This document shows, piece by piece, positions 15,683 to 26,270 of a stretch of 62,551 nt of DNA. The stretch is from Betaproteobacteria bacterium (lineage in GTDB: Bacteria > Pseudomonadota > Gammaproteobacteria > Burkholderiales > SG8-39). Below the pieces are notes generated by a model. That model saw only the letters and a list, made by a program, of their open reading frames with translations, was not told the origin of the DNA and searched no databases. How positions within the stretch are numbered: position 1 is the first letter of the stretch; each line of letters starts with the position of its first letter. The translations under genes and the position numbers were made by a program. The stretch is taken from positions 1 to 62,551 of the forward strand of contig CANJRC010000010.1 in NCBI GenBank assembly GCA_947476535.1. Reading direction: 5' to 3'.

Positions 15683-16798
15683 TCAGTGGTCGTGGCGGTG
15701 GTGTGCATCCGGGAAGTGCGGATGCGCGTGCCGTAACGGCGCGTGCACATGCGCGTGCACATGCGGCGTATTCGGATCATCTTCATCGTCGTGCCCGTGG
15801 GCGTGATGTGGGTCGCGTCCGTCGTGCTGGTGTTCGTGGCTGTGCGCGATTGGATGGTGGTGATGGGGGTGCTCGTGCCGCTCGGTGAGGTGCAGCCAGA
15901 CGCCGATACCCATCAGGATACCGGCGCCGGCCAGCCGCAGCGTGACCGGTTCATCCAGCAGCGAGAGTGACATGACAGCGCCCGCAAACGGGGCGATGGA
16001 GAAATAGGCCGAGGTGCGCGCGGTGCCGAGATGGCGCAGCCCCACCACGAACAGCGCCAGGCTCACGCCATAGGCGAGCCAGCCGATCAGGCCGGCGGCA
16101 AGGCCCGTCCACCAGGTCGGCCACGCCGCCGTTGATGTACCCGTTGCGGACATCGCGGTCATTGCAATGCCAATATTGACGATGCCTGCCACCCAGCCCT
16201 TGCAGGCGGCGATCCAGGTGGCATCGCTTAGCGACACCTTGCGGGTGAAGTTGTTGTCCAGCGCCCAGGCCAGGCAGGCGCCAAGGACGGCGAGCGCGGG
16301 CCACAGTGCAATGGCCTGCCCGCCGGATGGCACTTCCTCGGGCCATGACAGGACCAGCGCGCCCGCGATGATGGCCAGCATGCCGAGCGCAATGCGGCGA
16401 TCGACGTTTTCGCGGAACACGAACCAGGCCAGCAGCGCGGTCAACACCCCTTCCGCATTCAGGAGGAGCGATGCCGCCGATGCCGTCATGGCCGACAGGC
16501 CGTACATCAGCAGCACCGGTCCTGCCACCCCGCCGCACAGGATTGCTGCGGCGAGCCAGGGCCAGTCGCTGCGCGCAGGGTGTCCGGGCGGTGAGCGCAG
16601 GACGCGGCGCGTGAGGGTCAGTCCGGCGCCCGCGCCGAGGTACAGCAGACCGGCCATGAGCCACGGATCGACCTGGCCGAGCAGCAGCTTCGCCAGCGGC
16701 GTGCCGGCACCAAAGAGTGCTGCGGCGCCTAGCGCAGCGAGCACGCCTGGTGCAGCCAGTATCTTGGTTGGTCGTGGTTCCTTGGCTTGCCGGGACAT
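15683..16798 (-). CDS. DMT/EamA-family transporter with a His-rich C-terminal tail
   Basis: I use ATG 16798 (AGGA before it); an upstream in-frame ATG has no good site. The 371-residue protein has about ten membrane segments in two EamA repeats (ALFGAGTPLAKLLL early; ILCGGVAGPVLLMYGLS; AYFSIAPFAGAVMSL late), followed by a soluble tail of about 64 residues that contains 25 histidines and several Asp/Glu. Such a tail points to metal binding, for example Ni, Co, Zn or Cu. It diverges from a copper-resistance gene set. The metal role is inferred; classical EamA proteins move metabolites. Confidence 0.85.
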   Translation of the reverse strand: MSRQAKEPRPTKILAAPGVLAALGAAALFGAGTPLAKLLLGQVDPWLMAGLLYLGAGAGLTLTRRVLRSPPGHPARSDWPWLAAAILCGGVAGPVLLMYGLSAMTASAASLLLNAEGVLTALLAWFVFRENVDRRIALGMLAIIAGALVLSWPEEVPSGGQAIALWPALAVLGACLAWALDNNFTRKVSLSDATWIAACKGWVAGIVNIGIAMTAMSATGTSTAAWPTWWTGLAAGLIGWLAYGVSLALFVVGLRHLGTARTSAYFSIAPFAGAVMSLSLLDEPVTLRLAGAGILMGIGVWLHLTERHEHPHHHHPIAHSHEHQHDGRDPHHAHGHDDEDDPNTPHVHAHVHAPLRHAHPHFPDAHHRHDH

Positions 16799-17088
16799 GT
16801 CGCATTCCTGGGTCAGGCCGCCTTGGCGTTGCCGGCGGCGCCCCGACATTTGGCACCTTTGCCGCAGGTTTTGCCAGCATGGCCTGCGTGGCCCGGGTGA
16901 CCGGTCCTCAAAAGCCGTGCCACGGTTTTCTGCCCGTTCGCTTACAAATGATTATATTCATCTAGTACAGGCCAGTAAGTATTATATTGATTACGGAAAG
17001 TGATAATAATAATGGAGCCATCAGTCGGAGTGGCGAGAGTGTTTCGGTCGGCGTTGGCGGTTCCGGCGTGCTAAGCTTTCCACAGATC
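16799..17088. promoter_or_regulatory. Divergent intergenic region of the copper island
   Basis: This 290-bp region separates the DMT gene from the first plus-strand island gene. It is unusually AT-rich at 16941-17012 for this window and carries ATTATATT twice, at 16951-16958 and 16981-16988, which could be binding sites for a metal-response regulator such as CopR or CusR. No CueR-type dyad is evident and no regulator gene is in the window. Promoters for both directions are expected here but not individually proven. Confidence 0.4.
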
Positions 17089-17616
17089 ATGCAAGCCCAT
17101 CTCAAGTTCGCGTTGATTGCCTTCCTGGTGCTGTGGCTGCCGCTACAGAGCGCCACGGCCCTGGCCATGCCCATGTGCGTCCATATGCTGACCGGCGGTA
17201 CCGGATCCGAGGTAACGCAGGCGGCGGGGATAGACCACGCGCATGGCCCCGCGAATGTGCAGGAGCAAAGCGGGCAGGAACAAAGCGGGCAGGACCATGA
17301 CGCTGTGTCCGTTCATCAGCATGATGCCGGTGCCCATGGCTCCCATAGCCATTCGGGCACAGGTCATCACGAACTCGCGGTTGCCGATGATTCTGCCGCC
17401 ACCGCTCCCATTGCCATGGCTGCTGTTACCACCGCTGACAGCCACGATGCCGGCTGCAATGACTGCGGACTATGCCAGTTGGCCTGTGCTTCAGTCCTGC
17501 TGTCCACCACCAAGTCGTTCTTCATTGCATCCCCTGGCGCCTTCGTCGAGATGGTGCCCGTATCGTTCCTGAGCATCACCCCGTCGCTCCTGCAGCGACC
17601 TCCGCTAGCCGCCTGA
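17089..17616 (+). CDS. Exported His-rich protein with CxxCxxC motif, CopL/DUF2946-like
   Basis: I choose ATG 17089, which opens a signal peptide (HLKFALIAFLVLWLPLQSA); the longer reading begins with a weak TTG. The 175-residue product has a middle part rich in His (HQHDAGAHGSHSHSG, GHHELA) and a Cys cluster CNDCGLCQLAC near residue 130, then a hydrophobic end. Small exported His/Cys proteins in this place are common in copper clusters and some are named CopL or DUF2946. I do not recognise a firm family. It probably binds Cu+ or Cu2+ in the periplasm and is the first gene of the island transcript. Confidence 0.6.
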   Translation: MQAHLKFALIAFLVLWLPLQSATALAMPMCVHMLTGGTGSEVTQAAGIDHAHGPANVQEQSGQEQSGQDHDAVSVHQHDAGAHGSHSHSGTGHHELAVADDSAATAPIAMAAVTTADSHDAGCNDCGLCQLACASVLLSTTKSFFIASPGAFVEMVPVSFLSITPSLLQRPPLAA

Positions 17617-17786
17617 CGCCAAACGGGCCGCCCCCCAGTGGGTGCGGCCGCCGTTGCCTGCTGTGTTGACGCACGAGGCAACGCTCATCCCCGGAGAGCC
17701 CAAGCACTTGTCGTGCGGGCCCTCTTCGAGGGCGACGCGAAGGGATGCCCTCCTTTCGCATTGCAGGCGTTCTCAGGAGTCAGGCT

Positions 17787-19322
17787 ATGTATCAACCAGG
17801 GTTTTCCCGCGCTCGGCAGGCGTGCGCGGATAAGGGTGGCGGCATTGCTGCCGTTGCGGTGGGCGTAGCGCTGCTCGCCGGCTGCGCTTCATTTTCTCCC
17901 GACGGCGGGTTTGGCGGCGTGCAGCAGGCCGTGACTGCACGCATGGCCGAGCGCACCGCGCAGCAGGGATCTTCGCGCGAGGCTGTGTCGGTGCAGTGGG
18001 TGCGGTCCGAACGCGATGCCGATTCGGTGCGCGCGCGCGTCGCCGAATTGCTGGCATCTTCATCGACCCAAGCGCTCACGGCAGATGTCGCGGTGCAGAT
18101 CGCGCTGCTCAACCATCCCGGCCTGCAGGCCGACTACGCCGAACTCGGTATCGCCGAAAGTGAACTGGTGCAGGCCAGCCGCTGGCGCGGCCCGCGCATC
18201 TCGTTTGCGCGCCTGGTGCGCGGTGATGAACTGGAGATCGAGCGCGGCGTGTTCTTCGATGTGCTCGGACTGCTGGCCATCCCACTCTCCACCAAGGTGC
18301 AGGGCGAGCGCTTCGAGGCGACCAAATTGCGCGCCGCCGGCGCGGCATTGCGCGTGGCGCAGGAAGCGCGCAAGGCGTGGATTTCTGCCGTGGCGGCGCA
18401 GCAAAGCCTGGCCTACGCGGGACAGGTGAAGGAAGCCGCTGATGCCAGTGCGGAGCTGGGACGGCGCATGGCCGCGGCCGGCAACTGGTCGAAGCTTGCC
18501 GAGGCGCGCGAGAAGGCTTTCCTCGCTGAGGCGGTCGCGCAGCAGGCGCGGGCGCGGCAGGGGTCGCTGGCTGCAACCGAGCGCCTCGCGCGTGCGATGG
18601 GGCTTGCCTCCGCGCGGGAACTGCGGCTGCCTGAGCGACTGCCGGAGCTGCCCAAGCTGTTGCCGGCGGCATTCCCCGGGGCCGACGATCCGGCCGAACT
18701 CGAAGCGCGCGCTCTCGCCCAGCGGCTCGATGTGCAGGCGGCGCGGCGCGACGCCGAGTCGCTTGCCCAATCGCTTGGGCTGACCAAGGCCACGCGTTAC
18801 GTGGACCTGGTCGAACTCGGTTTCGTGCGCAAGACCAGCGCCCCGGCACTGCCGCAGCGCGGCTGGGAGCTCGACCTGCGCCTGCCGATCTTCGATTTCG
18901 GTGGCGCGAAGACCGCGCGCGCCGAGTTCCTCTACATGCAGGCGGTGAGCCGCACCCGGGAAGTCGCCGTGCGCGCGCGCTCGGAGGTGCGCGAGACCCA
19001 TGGCTCGCTGCGCGAGCGCTTCGAGCTCGCGCGCCACTATCGCGATGAAGTCCTCCCACTGCGCAAGTTCATTTCCGAGGAAGTATTGCTGCGCTACAAC
19101 GGCATGCTCAGTTCGGTGTTCGACCTGCTTGCCGACGCGCGTGGCCAGGCGGCCAGTGTGAGTGCAGCGATGGAGGCGCAGCGCGATTACTGGCTGGCGG
19201 AATCCGATTTCCAGATGGCGCTCACCGCGCAGTCCCCGGGCGGTCCATCGCCGGGTGCCGCGTTGCCAACAGCAGCAGCGGCAGCAGTAGCGGCAGCAGT
19301 AGCGGCGGCCGGCGGCCACTAA
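17787..19322 (+). CDS. TolC-family outer-membrane efflux lipoprotein
   Basis: Taking ATG 17787 (AGGAG 8 bases before it), the 511-residue protein has a lipobox VALLAGC near residue 33. It then shows the two-fold TolC pattern: LTADVAVQIALLNHPGLQADYAELGIAESEL and the long coiled coils, with the Q-R-L-D-V-Q-A-A-R-R-D-A-E repeat start in the second half and the PIFDFGGAKTARAE segment. No RND pump or membrane-fusion gene adjoins it, which is unusual for a TolC protein. It ends in a run of Ala/Val from imprecise GCA/GCG triplets (19266-19318). Its neighbours suggest export of copper or silver or of a copper-binding factor. Confidence 0.88.
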   Translation: MYQPGFSRARQACADKGGGIAAVAVGVALLAGCASFSPDGGFGGVQQAVTARMAERTAQQGSSREAVSVQWVRSERDADSVRARVAELLASSSTQALTADVAVQIALLNHPGLQADYAELGIAESELVQASRWRGPRISFARLVRGDELEIERGVFFDVLGLLAIPLSTKVQGERFEATKLRAAGAALRVAQEARKAWISAVAAQQSLAYAGQVKEAADASAELGRRMAAAGNWSKLAEAREKAFLAEAVAQQARARQGSLAATERLARAMGLASARELRLPERLPELPKLLPAAFPGADDPAELEARALAQRLDVQAARRDAESLAQSLGLTKATRYVDLVELGFVRKTSAPALPQRGWELDLRLPIFDFGGAKTARAEFLYMQAVSRTREVAVRARSEVRETHGSLRERFELARHYRDEVLPLRKFISEEVLLRYNGMLSSVFDLLADARGQAASVSAAMEAQRDYWLAESDFQMALTAQSPGGPSPGAALPTAAAAAVAAAVAAAGGH

Positions 19323-19332
19323 AGGATCGATC

Positions 19333-20760
19333 ATGACCAATAGAAGACAGTTTCTCGGATCCACTTTCGCCGGCGCCTCGCTGGCGACTGCGGCGGGCAT
19401 CCTCGGTGCAACGGCCGTTTCGCGCAGTGCGCTGGCGGCCTTGCCCGAGCTTGCGTTGCAGACCACGGCGGATACGCAGCCACCGCTCGCGCCAGCCGCC
19501 GGCCGCCCCTATAACCCGGTGGTGACATTGAACGGCTGGACCCTTCCTTTCCGCATGAAAGATGGCGTGAAGGAGTTCCATTTGGTGGCAGAACCCGTGG
19601 TGCGCGAGATGGCGCCCGGAATGAAGGCCAACCTGTGGGGCTACAACGGGCAGAGCCCCGGCCCGACCATCGAGTGCGTGGAGGGCGATCGTGTGCGCAT
19701 CTTCGTCACCAACCGCCTGCCAGAGCACACCACCGTGCACTGGCACGGCATCCTGCTGCCCAACGGCATGGACGGCGTCGGCGGGCTCACGCAGCCGCAG
19801 ATCGAGCCGGGCAAGACCTTCGTCTATGAATTCACGATGAAGAAGTCGGGTACCTTCATGTACCACCCGCATGCCGACGAGATGGTGCAGATGGCGATGG
19901 GCATGCACGGCTTTCTCGTCGTGCATCCGAAGGACCCCGGATTCATGCGCGTGGACCGCGATTTCGTGTTCCTGCTCAATGCCTATGACATCGAGCCTGG
20001 CAGTGCCACGCCGCGCGTCAATACCATGCTCGACTTCAACCTGTGGGCGTGGAACAGCCGGGTGTTCCCGGGCATCGCGCCGCTGGTGGTGCGCCGCGGC
20101 GATCGGGTGCGCATCCGTGTCGGCAACCTCACCATGACCAACCACCCCATCCACCTGCATGGGCATCATTTCGAAGTCACCTGCACCGACGGCGGCTGGG
20201 TGCAGAAGACGGCACGCTGGCCCGAGGTGACCACCGACATTGCGGTGGGGCAGATGCGCGCCATCGAGTTCGTGGCCGACGAACCCGGCGACTGGGCCAT
20301 TCATTGCCACAAGTCGCACCACACCATGAACGCCATGGGCCACGGCGTCCCGACCATGATCGGCGTGGATCATCGAGGAATTGCCGAGCGCATCACGCGG
20401 CTGATCCCCGATTACATGGTGATGGGTGACAAGGGAATGGCCGACATGGGCGCCATGGAAATGCCGCTGCCCGACAACACCCTGCCCATGATGACCGGCA
20501 CCGGGCCGTTCGGGGCGCTGGAGATGGGCGGCATGTTCTCCGTGCTCAAGGTGCGCGAGGGGCTGGCAAAGAACGACTACGCCGACCCGGGCTGGTATGT
20601 GCACCCGAAGGGGAGCATTGCCTACGAGTGGACGGGCGAGGCGCCGGCCGCTACGTTGGCACCGTCTTCCGCGTCGGGCACGCTGCCCGCTCCGGGACTA
20701 GCCGGGGACCATTCGAAGCCGCTCAACGTCCGCCGCGGCGGCGGGCATTCGCAGCATTGA
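19333..20760 (+). CDS. Multicopper oxidase, Tat-exported
   Basis: The 475-residue precursor begins with a twin-arginine signal TNRRQFLGSTF. Copper ligands are all visible: HWHG near residue 136, YHPHADE near 177, HPIHLHGHHFEV near 271 and HCHKSHHTM near 325, which gives the T1, T2 and T3 sites. The domain order is that of a compact two-domain to three-domain cupredoxin oxidase. It would oxidise Cu+ to Cu2+ in the periplasm. A Met/Gly-rich insert after 360 (MGDKGMADMGAMEM) is like the Met-rich loops of CueO. The gene starts 10 bp after the TolC gene, so the two are in one operon. Confidence 0.94.
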   Translation: MTNRRQFLGSTFAGASLATAAGILGATAVSRSALAALPELALQTTADTQPPLAPAAGRPYNPVVTLNGWTLPFRMKDGVKEFHLVAEPVVREMAPGMKANLWGYNGQSPGPTIECVEGDRVRIFVTNRLPEHTTVHWHGILLPNGMDGVGGLTQPQIEPGKTFVYEFTMKKSGTFMYHPHADEMVQMAMGMHGFLVVHPKDPGFMRVDRDFVFLLNAYDIEPGSATPRVNTMLDFNLWAWNSRVFPGIAPLVVRRGDRVRIRVGNLTMTNHPIHLHGHHFEVTCTDGGWVQKTARWPEVTTDIAVGQMRAIEFVADEPGDWAIHCHKSHHTMNAMGHGVPTMIGVDHRGIAERITRLIPDYMVMGDKGMADMGAMEMPLPDNTLPMMTGTGPFGALEMGGMFSVLKVREGLAKNDYADPGWYVHPKGSIAYEWTGEAPAATLAPSSASGTLPAPGLAGDHSKPLNVRRGGGHSQH

Positions 20761-20812
20761 TTTCGTTGATTCCGCCAGAACATATATAGACAGACTGACC
20801 AGGAGACAGACC

Positions 20813-21598
20813 ATGAAAAAGTACTTGATTGCAGTGTCGCTTGTTGCCGCCGTAAGCGCAGCGCTGGCCAGTGGCCACGCCGCTTCCCAGACATCGGCCC
20901 CGACACCCGCCCAGGCACCAGCCTCCGCCAGCGGCCATGACCACGAGGCCATGAAAGCGGAGATGCAAAAGAAGATGGAGGCGGGGGGCATGAACCACGA
21001 GGCGATGAAGGCCGGGATGAAGACGAAGATGGAAGCCGGCGGGATGGACCATGAGGCCATGAAAGCGGACATGAAAAAACGCATGGCGACCAAGGAGTCT
21101 GATGCCAAAGGTGAGCACACGCACTCGTCGTCCGCCAGCAGTGGTGGGCATTCCCATGGTTCCACGGCGGCTAATGCGGATGGCAAGGCGGCTCATGAGC
21201 ACGGCGCCACCAGTGCCGAAGAGCGTTCTTATGGCAAGCCCGGCGACGCGAAGAAGGTGAATCGCAGCGTGACCATCCGCATGAGCGACACCATGCGCTT
21301 CAATCCGTCGGTGATCCATGCCAAGCGCGGCGAGACCATCCGCTTCGTGGTGCGTAACGACGGCAAGCAAAAGCACGAGATGGTGATCGGCACCCTCGAT
21401 GAGCTGAAGAAACATGCCGAGGCCATGAAGAAGAACCCGGACATGGAACATGACGAACACGACGAGGCTGTTGAAGTGAAGGCCGGTCGGCGCGGCACAC
21501 TGGTGTGGCAGTTCAGCAAAGCGGGAGAGTTCGATTTCGCCTGCCTCATTCCGGGCCATTTCGATGCCGGCATGGTCGGTAAGGTGATCGTCAAATGA
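20813..21598 (+). CDS. Cupredoxin with N-terminal His/Met repeats
   Basis: The 261-residue precursor starts with a signal peptide (YLIAVSLVAAVSAALAS). Then come three 18-residue repeats beginning HEAMKA (20941-21100), each rich in Met, Lys and His, and a short His-rich spacer. The C-terminal 120 residues form a plastocyanin-like cupredoxin: the His in QKHEMVIG, then FACLIPGHFDAGM with the Cys, His and Met, a complete type-1 site. It would carry copper in the periplasm between the oxidase and the ATPase. It overlaps the next gene by 4 bp. The HEAMKA repeats are probably additional Cu(I) sites. Confidence 0.92.
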   Translation: MKKYLIAVSLVAAVSAALASGHAASQTSAPTPAQAPASASGHDHEAMKAEMQKKMEAGGMNHEAMKAGMKTKMEAGGMDHEAMKADMKKRMATKESDAKGEHTHSSSASSGGHSHGSTAANADGKAAHEHGATSAEERSYGKPGDAKKVNRSVTIRMSDTMRFNPSVIHAKRGETIRFVVRNDGKQKHEMVIGTLDELKKHAEAMKKNPDMEHDEHDEAVEVKAGRRGTLVWQFSKAGEFDFACLIPGHFDAGMVGKVIVK

Positions 21599-21942
21599 GG
21601 CGTTTCTGCCTGTTGATATTGCTGGCCGGGACAATGCCAGTGGCGATGGCGCAGGCAACGTTGCAGGGACCGACGAGCGCGCCCGCGGAAGGCACGGCGT
21701 CCCCTGTGCTGGCCGAGCGCGTGCTGGCCGAAGGCGAGGTCAGGCGCCTGGATCCGGCCAGCGGACGGGTGACCCTGCGGCACGGCGAGATTCGCAACAT
21801 TGACATGCCGGCCATGACCATGGTGTTCCGAGCGGCAGACCCGGCTCTGCTCGCCAACCTGAAAGTGGGTGACCGCGTGCGCTTTTCCGCGGAGAGGGTC
21901 GGCGCCAATTTTGTCGTGACCTACGTGGAGTTACGCAATTAG
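21595..21942 (+). CDS. CusF-like periplasmic copper/silver-binding protein
   Basis: The 115-residue precursor has a signal peptide (LLILLAGTMPVAMA). The small OB-fold region reads VRRLDPASGRVTLRHGEIRNIDMPAMTMVFRA, which contains the H-x-x-I-x-x-I-D-M-P-x-M-T-M pattern of CusF, in which His and two Met bind Cu(I) or Ag(I). It starts inside the stop of the cupredoxin gene (ATGA), so it is translationally coupled. In E. coli CusF hands copper to the CusCBA pump; here no CusBA is present, so it may serve the TolC-like protein or the ATPase. Confidence 0.9.
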   Translation: MRRFCLLILLAGTMPVAMAQATLQGPTSAPAEGTASPVLAERVLAEGEVRRLDPASGRVTLRHGEIRNIDMPAMTMVFRAADPALLANLKVGDRVRFSAERVGANFVVTYVELRN

Positions 21943-22031
21943 GGCAAAGTGCCGATAGGGCAAAGTGCTGATTTCAGCCGTTTGCCGCCTCGGCGGTGAT
22001 CGGGCCGTGAACAGGTGAATAATGGGAGCAT

Positions 22032-24809
<2,778 letters not shown>

Positions 24810-24820
24810 ATCGTCTGCTT

Positions 24821-24880
24821 GTCGGCTGTGCATTTACTGCCGCCGGCGTCGCGGCCGACGCCGGCATCAAGCCGCAGTAG
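24821..24880 (+). pseudogene. Possible remnant of a TctC gene 3' end
   Basis: In one frame the last 17 codons before TAG at 24878 read AFTAAGVAADAGIKPQ plus stop; the end AGIKPQ is the exact C-terminus of the TctC protein at 3479-4453. No other TctC motif survives in front of it. A hairpin (CCGGCGTC with GACGCCGG) overlaps it and could end the ATPase transcript. Chance similarity is possible because the match is short. Confidence 0.3.
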
Positions 24881-24900
24881 GCGGCGACCGGCATCGCCCG

Positions 24901-25392
24901 ATGTCCAACAGTCCCATGTCCGGTTCGCAGTCGGCCCCTCGGTCCGACCCGCCCATTGTCGTGCTCGACACCAATGTGGTGCTCGACCTGCTGCACTTTC
25001 ACGATCCGGGTGTCGCCGCCATTGATGCGGCCATCCGCTCCGGGCGGGTGCAGGTCATCACGGATGCAAGCTGCCTGGAAGAATGGCGTCGCGTCCTGGC
25101 ATATCCTGAGTTTGCGCTGGGTGAGGCGGCGCGGGCATTACTGCAGGCCGCCTACGCCGCCTTCGCGAAGGTCGTCGAATCCGGGACTGCACAAGGGGGG
25201 GCTTCACCACGCTGCAGGGACGCCGACGACCAGAAGTTCATCGACCTCGCCTTACGGTGTCGGGCGAGATTCCTCATCAGCAAGGACAAGGCGGTGCTGA
25301 GGCTCGCGGGACGTTTCGCGCGTACGCCGGACTGGAGCGGCTGCGTCATCGTGCCGCCGCATGCCTTCGCACTGCCAGCGACCCTACCGTGA
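24901..25392 (+). CDS. PIN-domain protein, putative ribonuclease (VapC-like)
   Basis: The 163-residue protein starts the PIN fold with VVLDTNVVLDLL, where the first Asp binds Mg2+. ASCLEEWRRVLAYPEF follows with the second acidic site, then CRDADDQKFIDLALR (the central Asp/Glu cluster) and RFLISKDKAVL with the last Asp. This is the PIN branch often annotated as a toxin of a toxin-antitoxin pair. No antitoxin gene is visible on either side, so it may be an orphan or a house-keeping nuclease. Its 3' end overlaps the DMT gene tail to tail by 9 bp. Confidence 0.82.
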   Translation: MSNSPMSGSQSAPRSDPPIVVLDTNVVLDLLHFHDPGVAAIDAAIRSGRVQVITDASCLEEWRRVLAYPEFALGEAARALLQAAYAAFAKVVESGTAQGGASPRCRDADDQKFIDLALRCRARFLISKDKAVLRLAGRFARTPDWSGCVIVPPHAFALPATLP

Positions 25393-26262
25393 GCGACGCA
25401 ACGACTGGCGCGGCACCAGCAACAGGCCGGCTGCGACGATGGTGATCATGCCAGCAAGGGACCAGCCATCGGGGAAGGCGCCGAAGATCAGCCAGCCGAG
25501 CAGCGCCGCCCAGATCAATTGCATGTAGATGAAGGGGGCGATCAGGCTGGCCGGGCCGTACTGATAGGAGCGCACCATCAGTGTGTTGCCGCTGAGCGAG
25601 AAGATGGTGATCAGCGCCACCAGCAGCCATTCGACGCCGTTCACCGGAGGCGTCCAGCGGTAGAGCGCGAAGGGCGTGCAGATGACAGTGCTGATCACCC
25701 AGGGATAGAACAGCGAAGCCATGGCGCCCTGGTGACCGGCGACCTTGCGCGTGAACAACTGGAAGAATGCGCCGCCGACGGCCGCGGCGAGGGCCAGCAG
25801 CATGTAGGGCGAGAACACGTCGCTGCCTGGTCGAATGATGGCGAGCACGCCGGCGAATCCGAGCATCACTGCGGCAATGCGCCGGCCCTCCAGCGGTTCC
25901 CTGAGCATCGGTACCGCCAGCAGCGCCATGATGACCGGCATGGTCAGGTTTAGGGCGGTCAGCTCGGCCACCGGCATGGTCATTAGTGCAACGAAATACA
26001 TGACCGGCGAGATTCCCATGGCGATGCCGCGAACCACATGCATTCTGGAGAATGATGCGCGCGTGTGCGCCCACTCACCCGAGCGGTGCAGGATGCCGTA
26101 GATGACCAGCAGGATGATCAGGTTGCGCACCCACAGGATCGCCGGCAGCGAATGGTCGGCGGCGAGGCGCTTCATCATGATGTCGGTGCCGGCAATGAAT
26201 GCGGTGCCTGCGCTCATGCTGAGCACGGCGCGCAACGGGGCATGCTGCAGCCTGTGGTTCAT
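25384..26262 (-). CDS. EamA/DMT-family transporter (tandem copy 1)
   Basis: From ATG 26262 the protein has 292 residues and about ten membrane helices in two EamA units. The segments SMSAGTAFIAGTDIMMKRLA, HSLPAILWVRNLIIL, MPVAELTALNLTMPV and VRSYQYGPASLIAPFIYMQLIWA are typical and closely match the adjacent gene 26271-27149, which has the same length. The two are a tandem duplication 8 bp apart and probably one transcript. The substrate is unknown; this family exports or imports amino acids, nucleosides or other small metabolites in the inner membrane. Confidence 0.9.
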   Translation of the reverse strand: MNHRLQHAPLRAVLSMSAGTAFIAGTDIMMKRLAADHSLPAILWVRNLIILLVIYGILHRSGEWAHTRASFSRMHVVRGIAMGISPVMYFVALMTMPVAELTALNLTMPVIMALLAVPMLREPLEGRRIAAVMLGFAGVLAIIRPGSDVFSPYMLLALAAAVGGAFFQLFTRKVAGHQGAMASLFYPWVISTVICTPFALYRWTPPVNGVEWLLVALITIFSLSGNTLMVRSYQYGPASLIAPFIYMQLIWAALLGWLIFGAFPDGWSLAGMITIVAAGLLLVPRQSLRRSR

Positions 26263-26270
26263 GGCCGTCG

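Noticed and set aside
14668-15786. Long 372-residue minus-strand frame opposite prfC
   Set aside because: prfC on the plus strand is certain. The antisense frame is the usual GC-rich shadow with no motif.
16799-17088. CueR-type copper promoter
   Set aside because: I could not find the long-spacer promoter with the dyad typical of MerR/CueR regulators.
16987-17088. N-terminal extension of the His/Cys exported protein from a TTG
   Set aside because: The extension is Gly/Ser-rich and lies before a good signal peptide that starts at ATG 17089.
18060-19466. 468-residue minus-strand frame opposite the TolC-like gene
   Set aside because: The plus-strand TolC pattern, lipobox and ribosome-binding site are clear; the antisense protein is His/Arg-rich noise.
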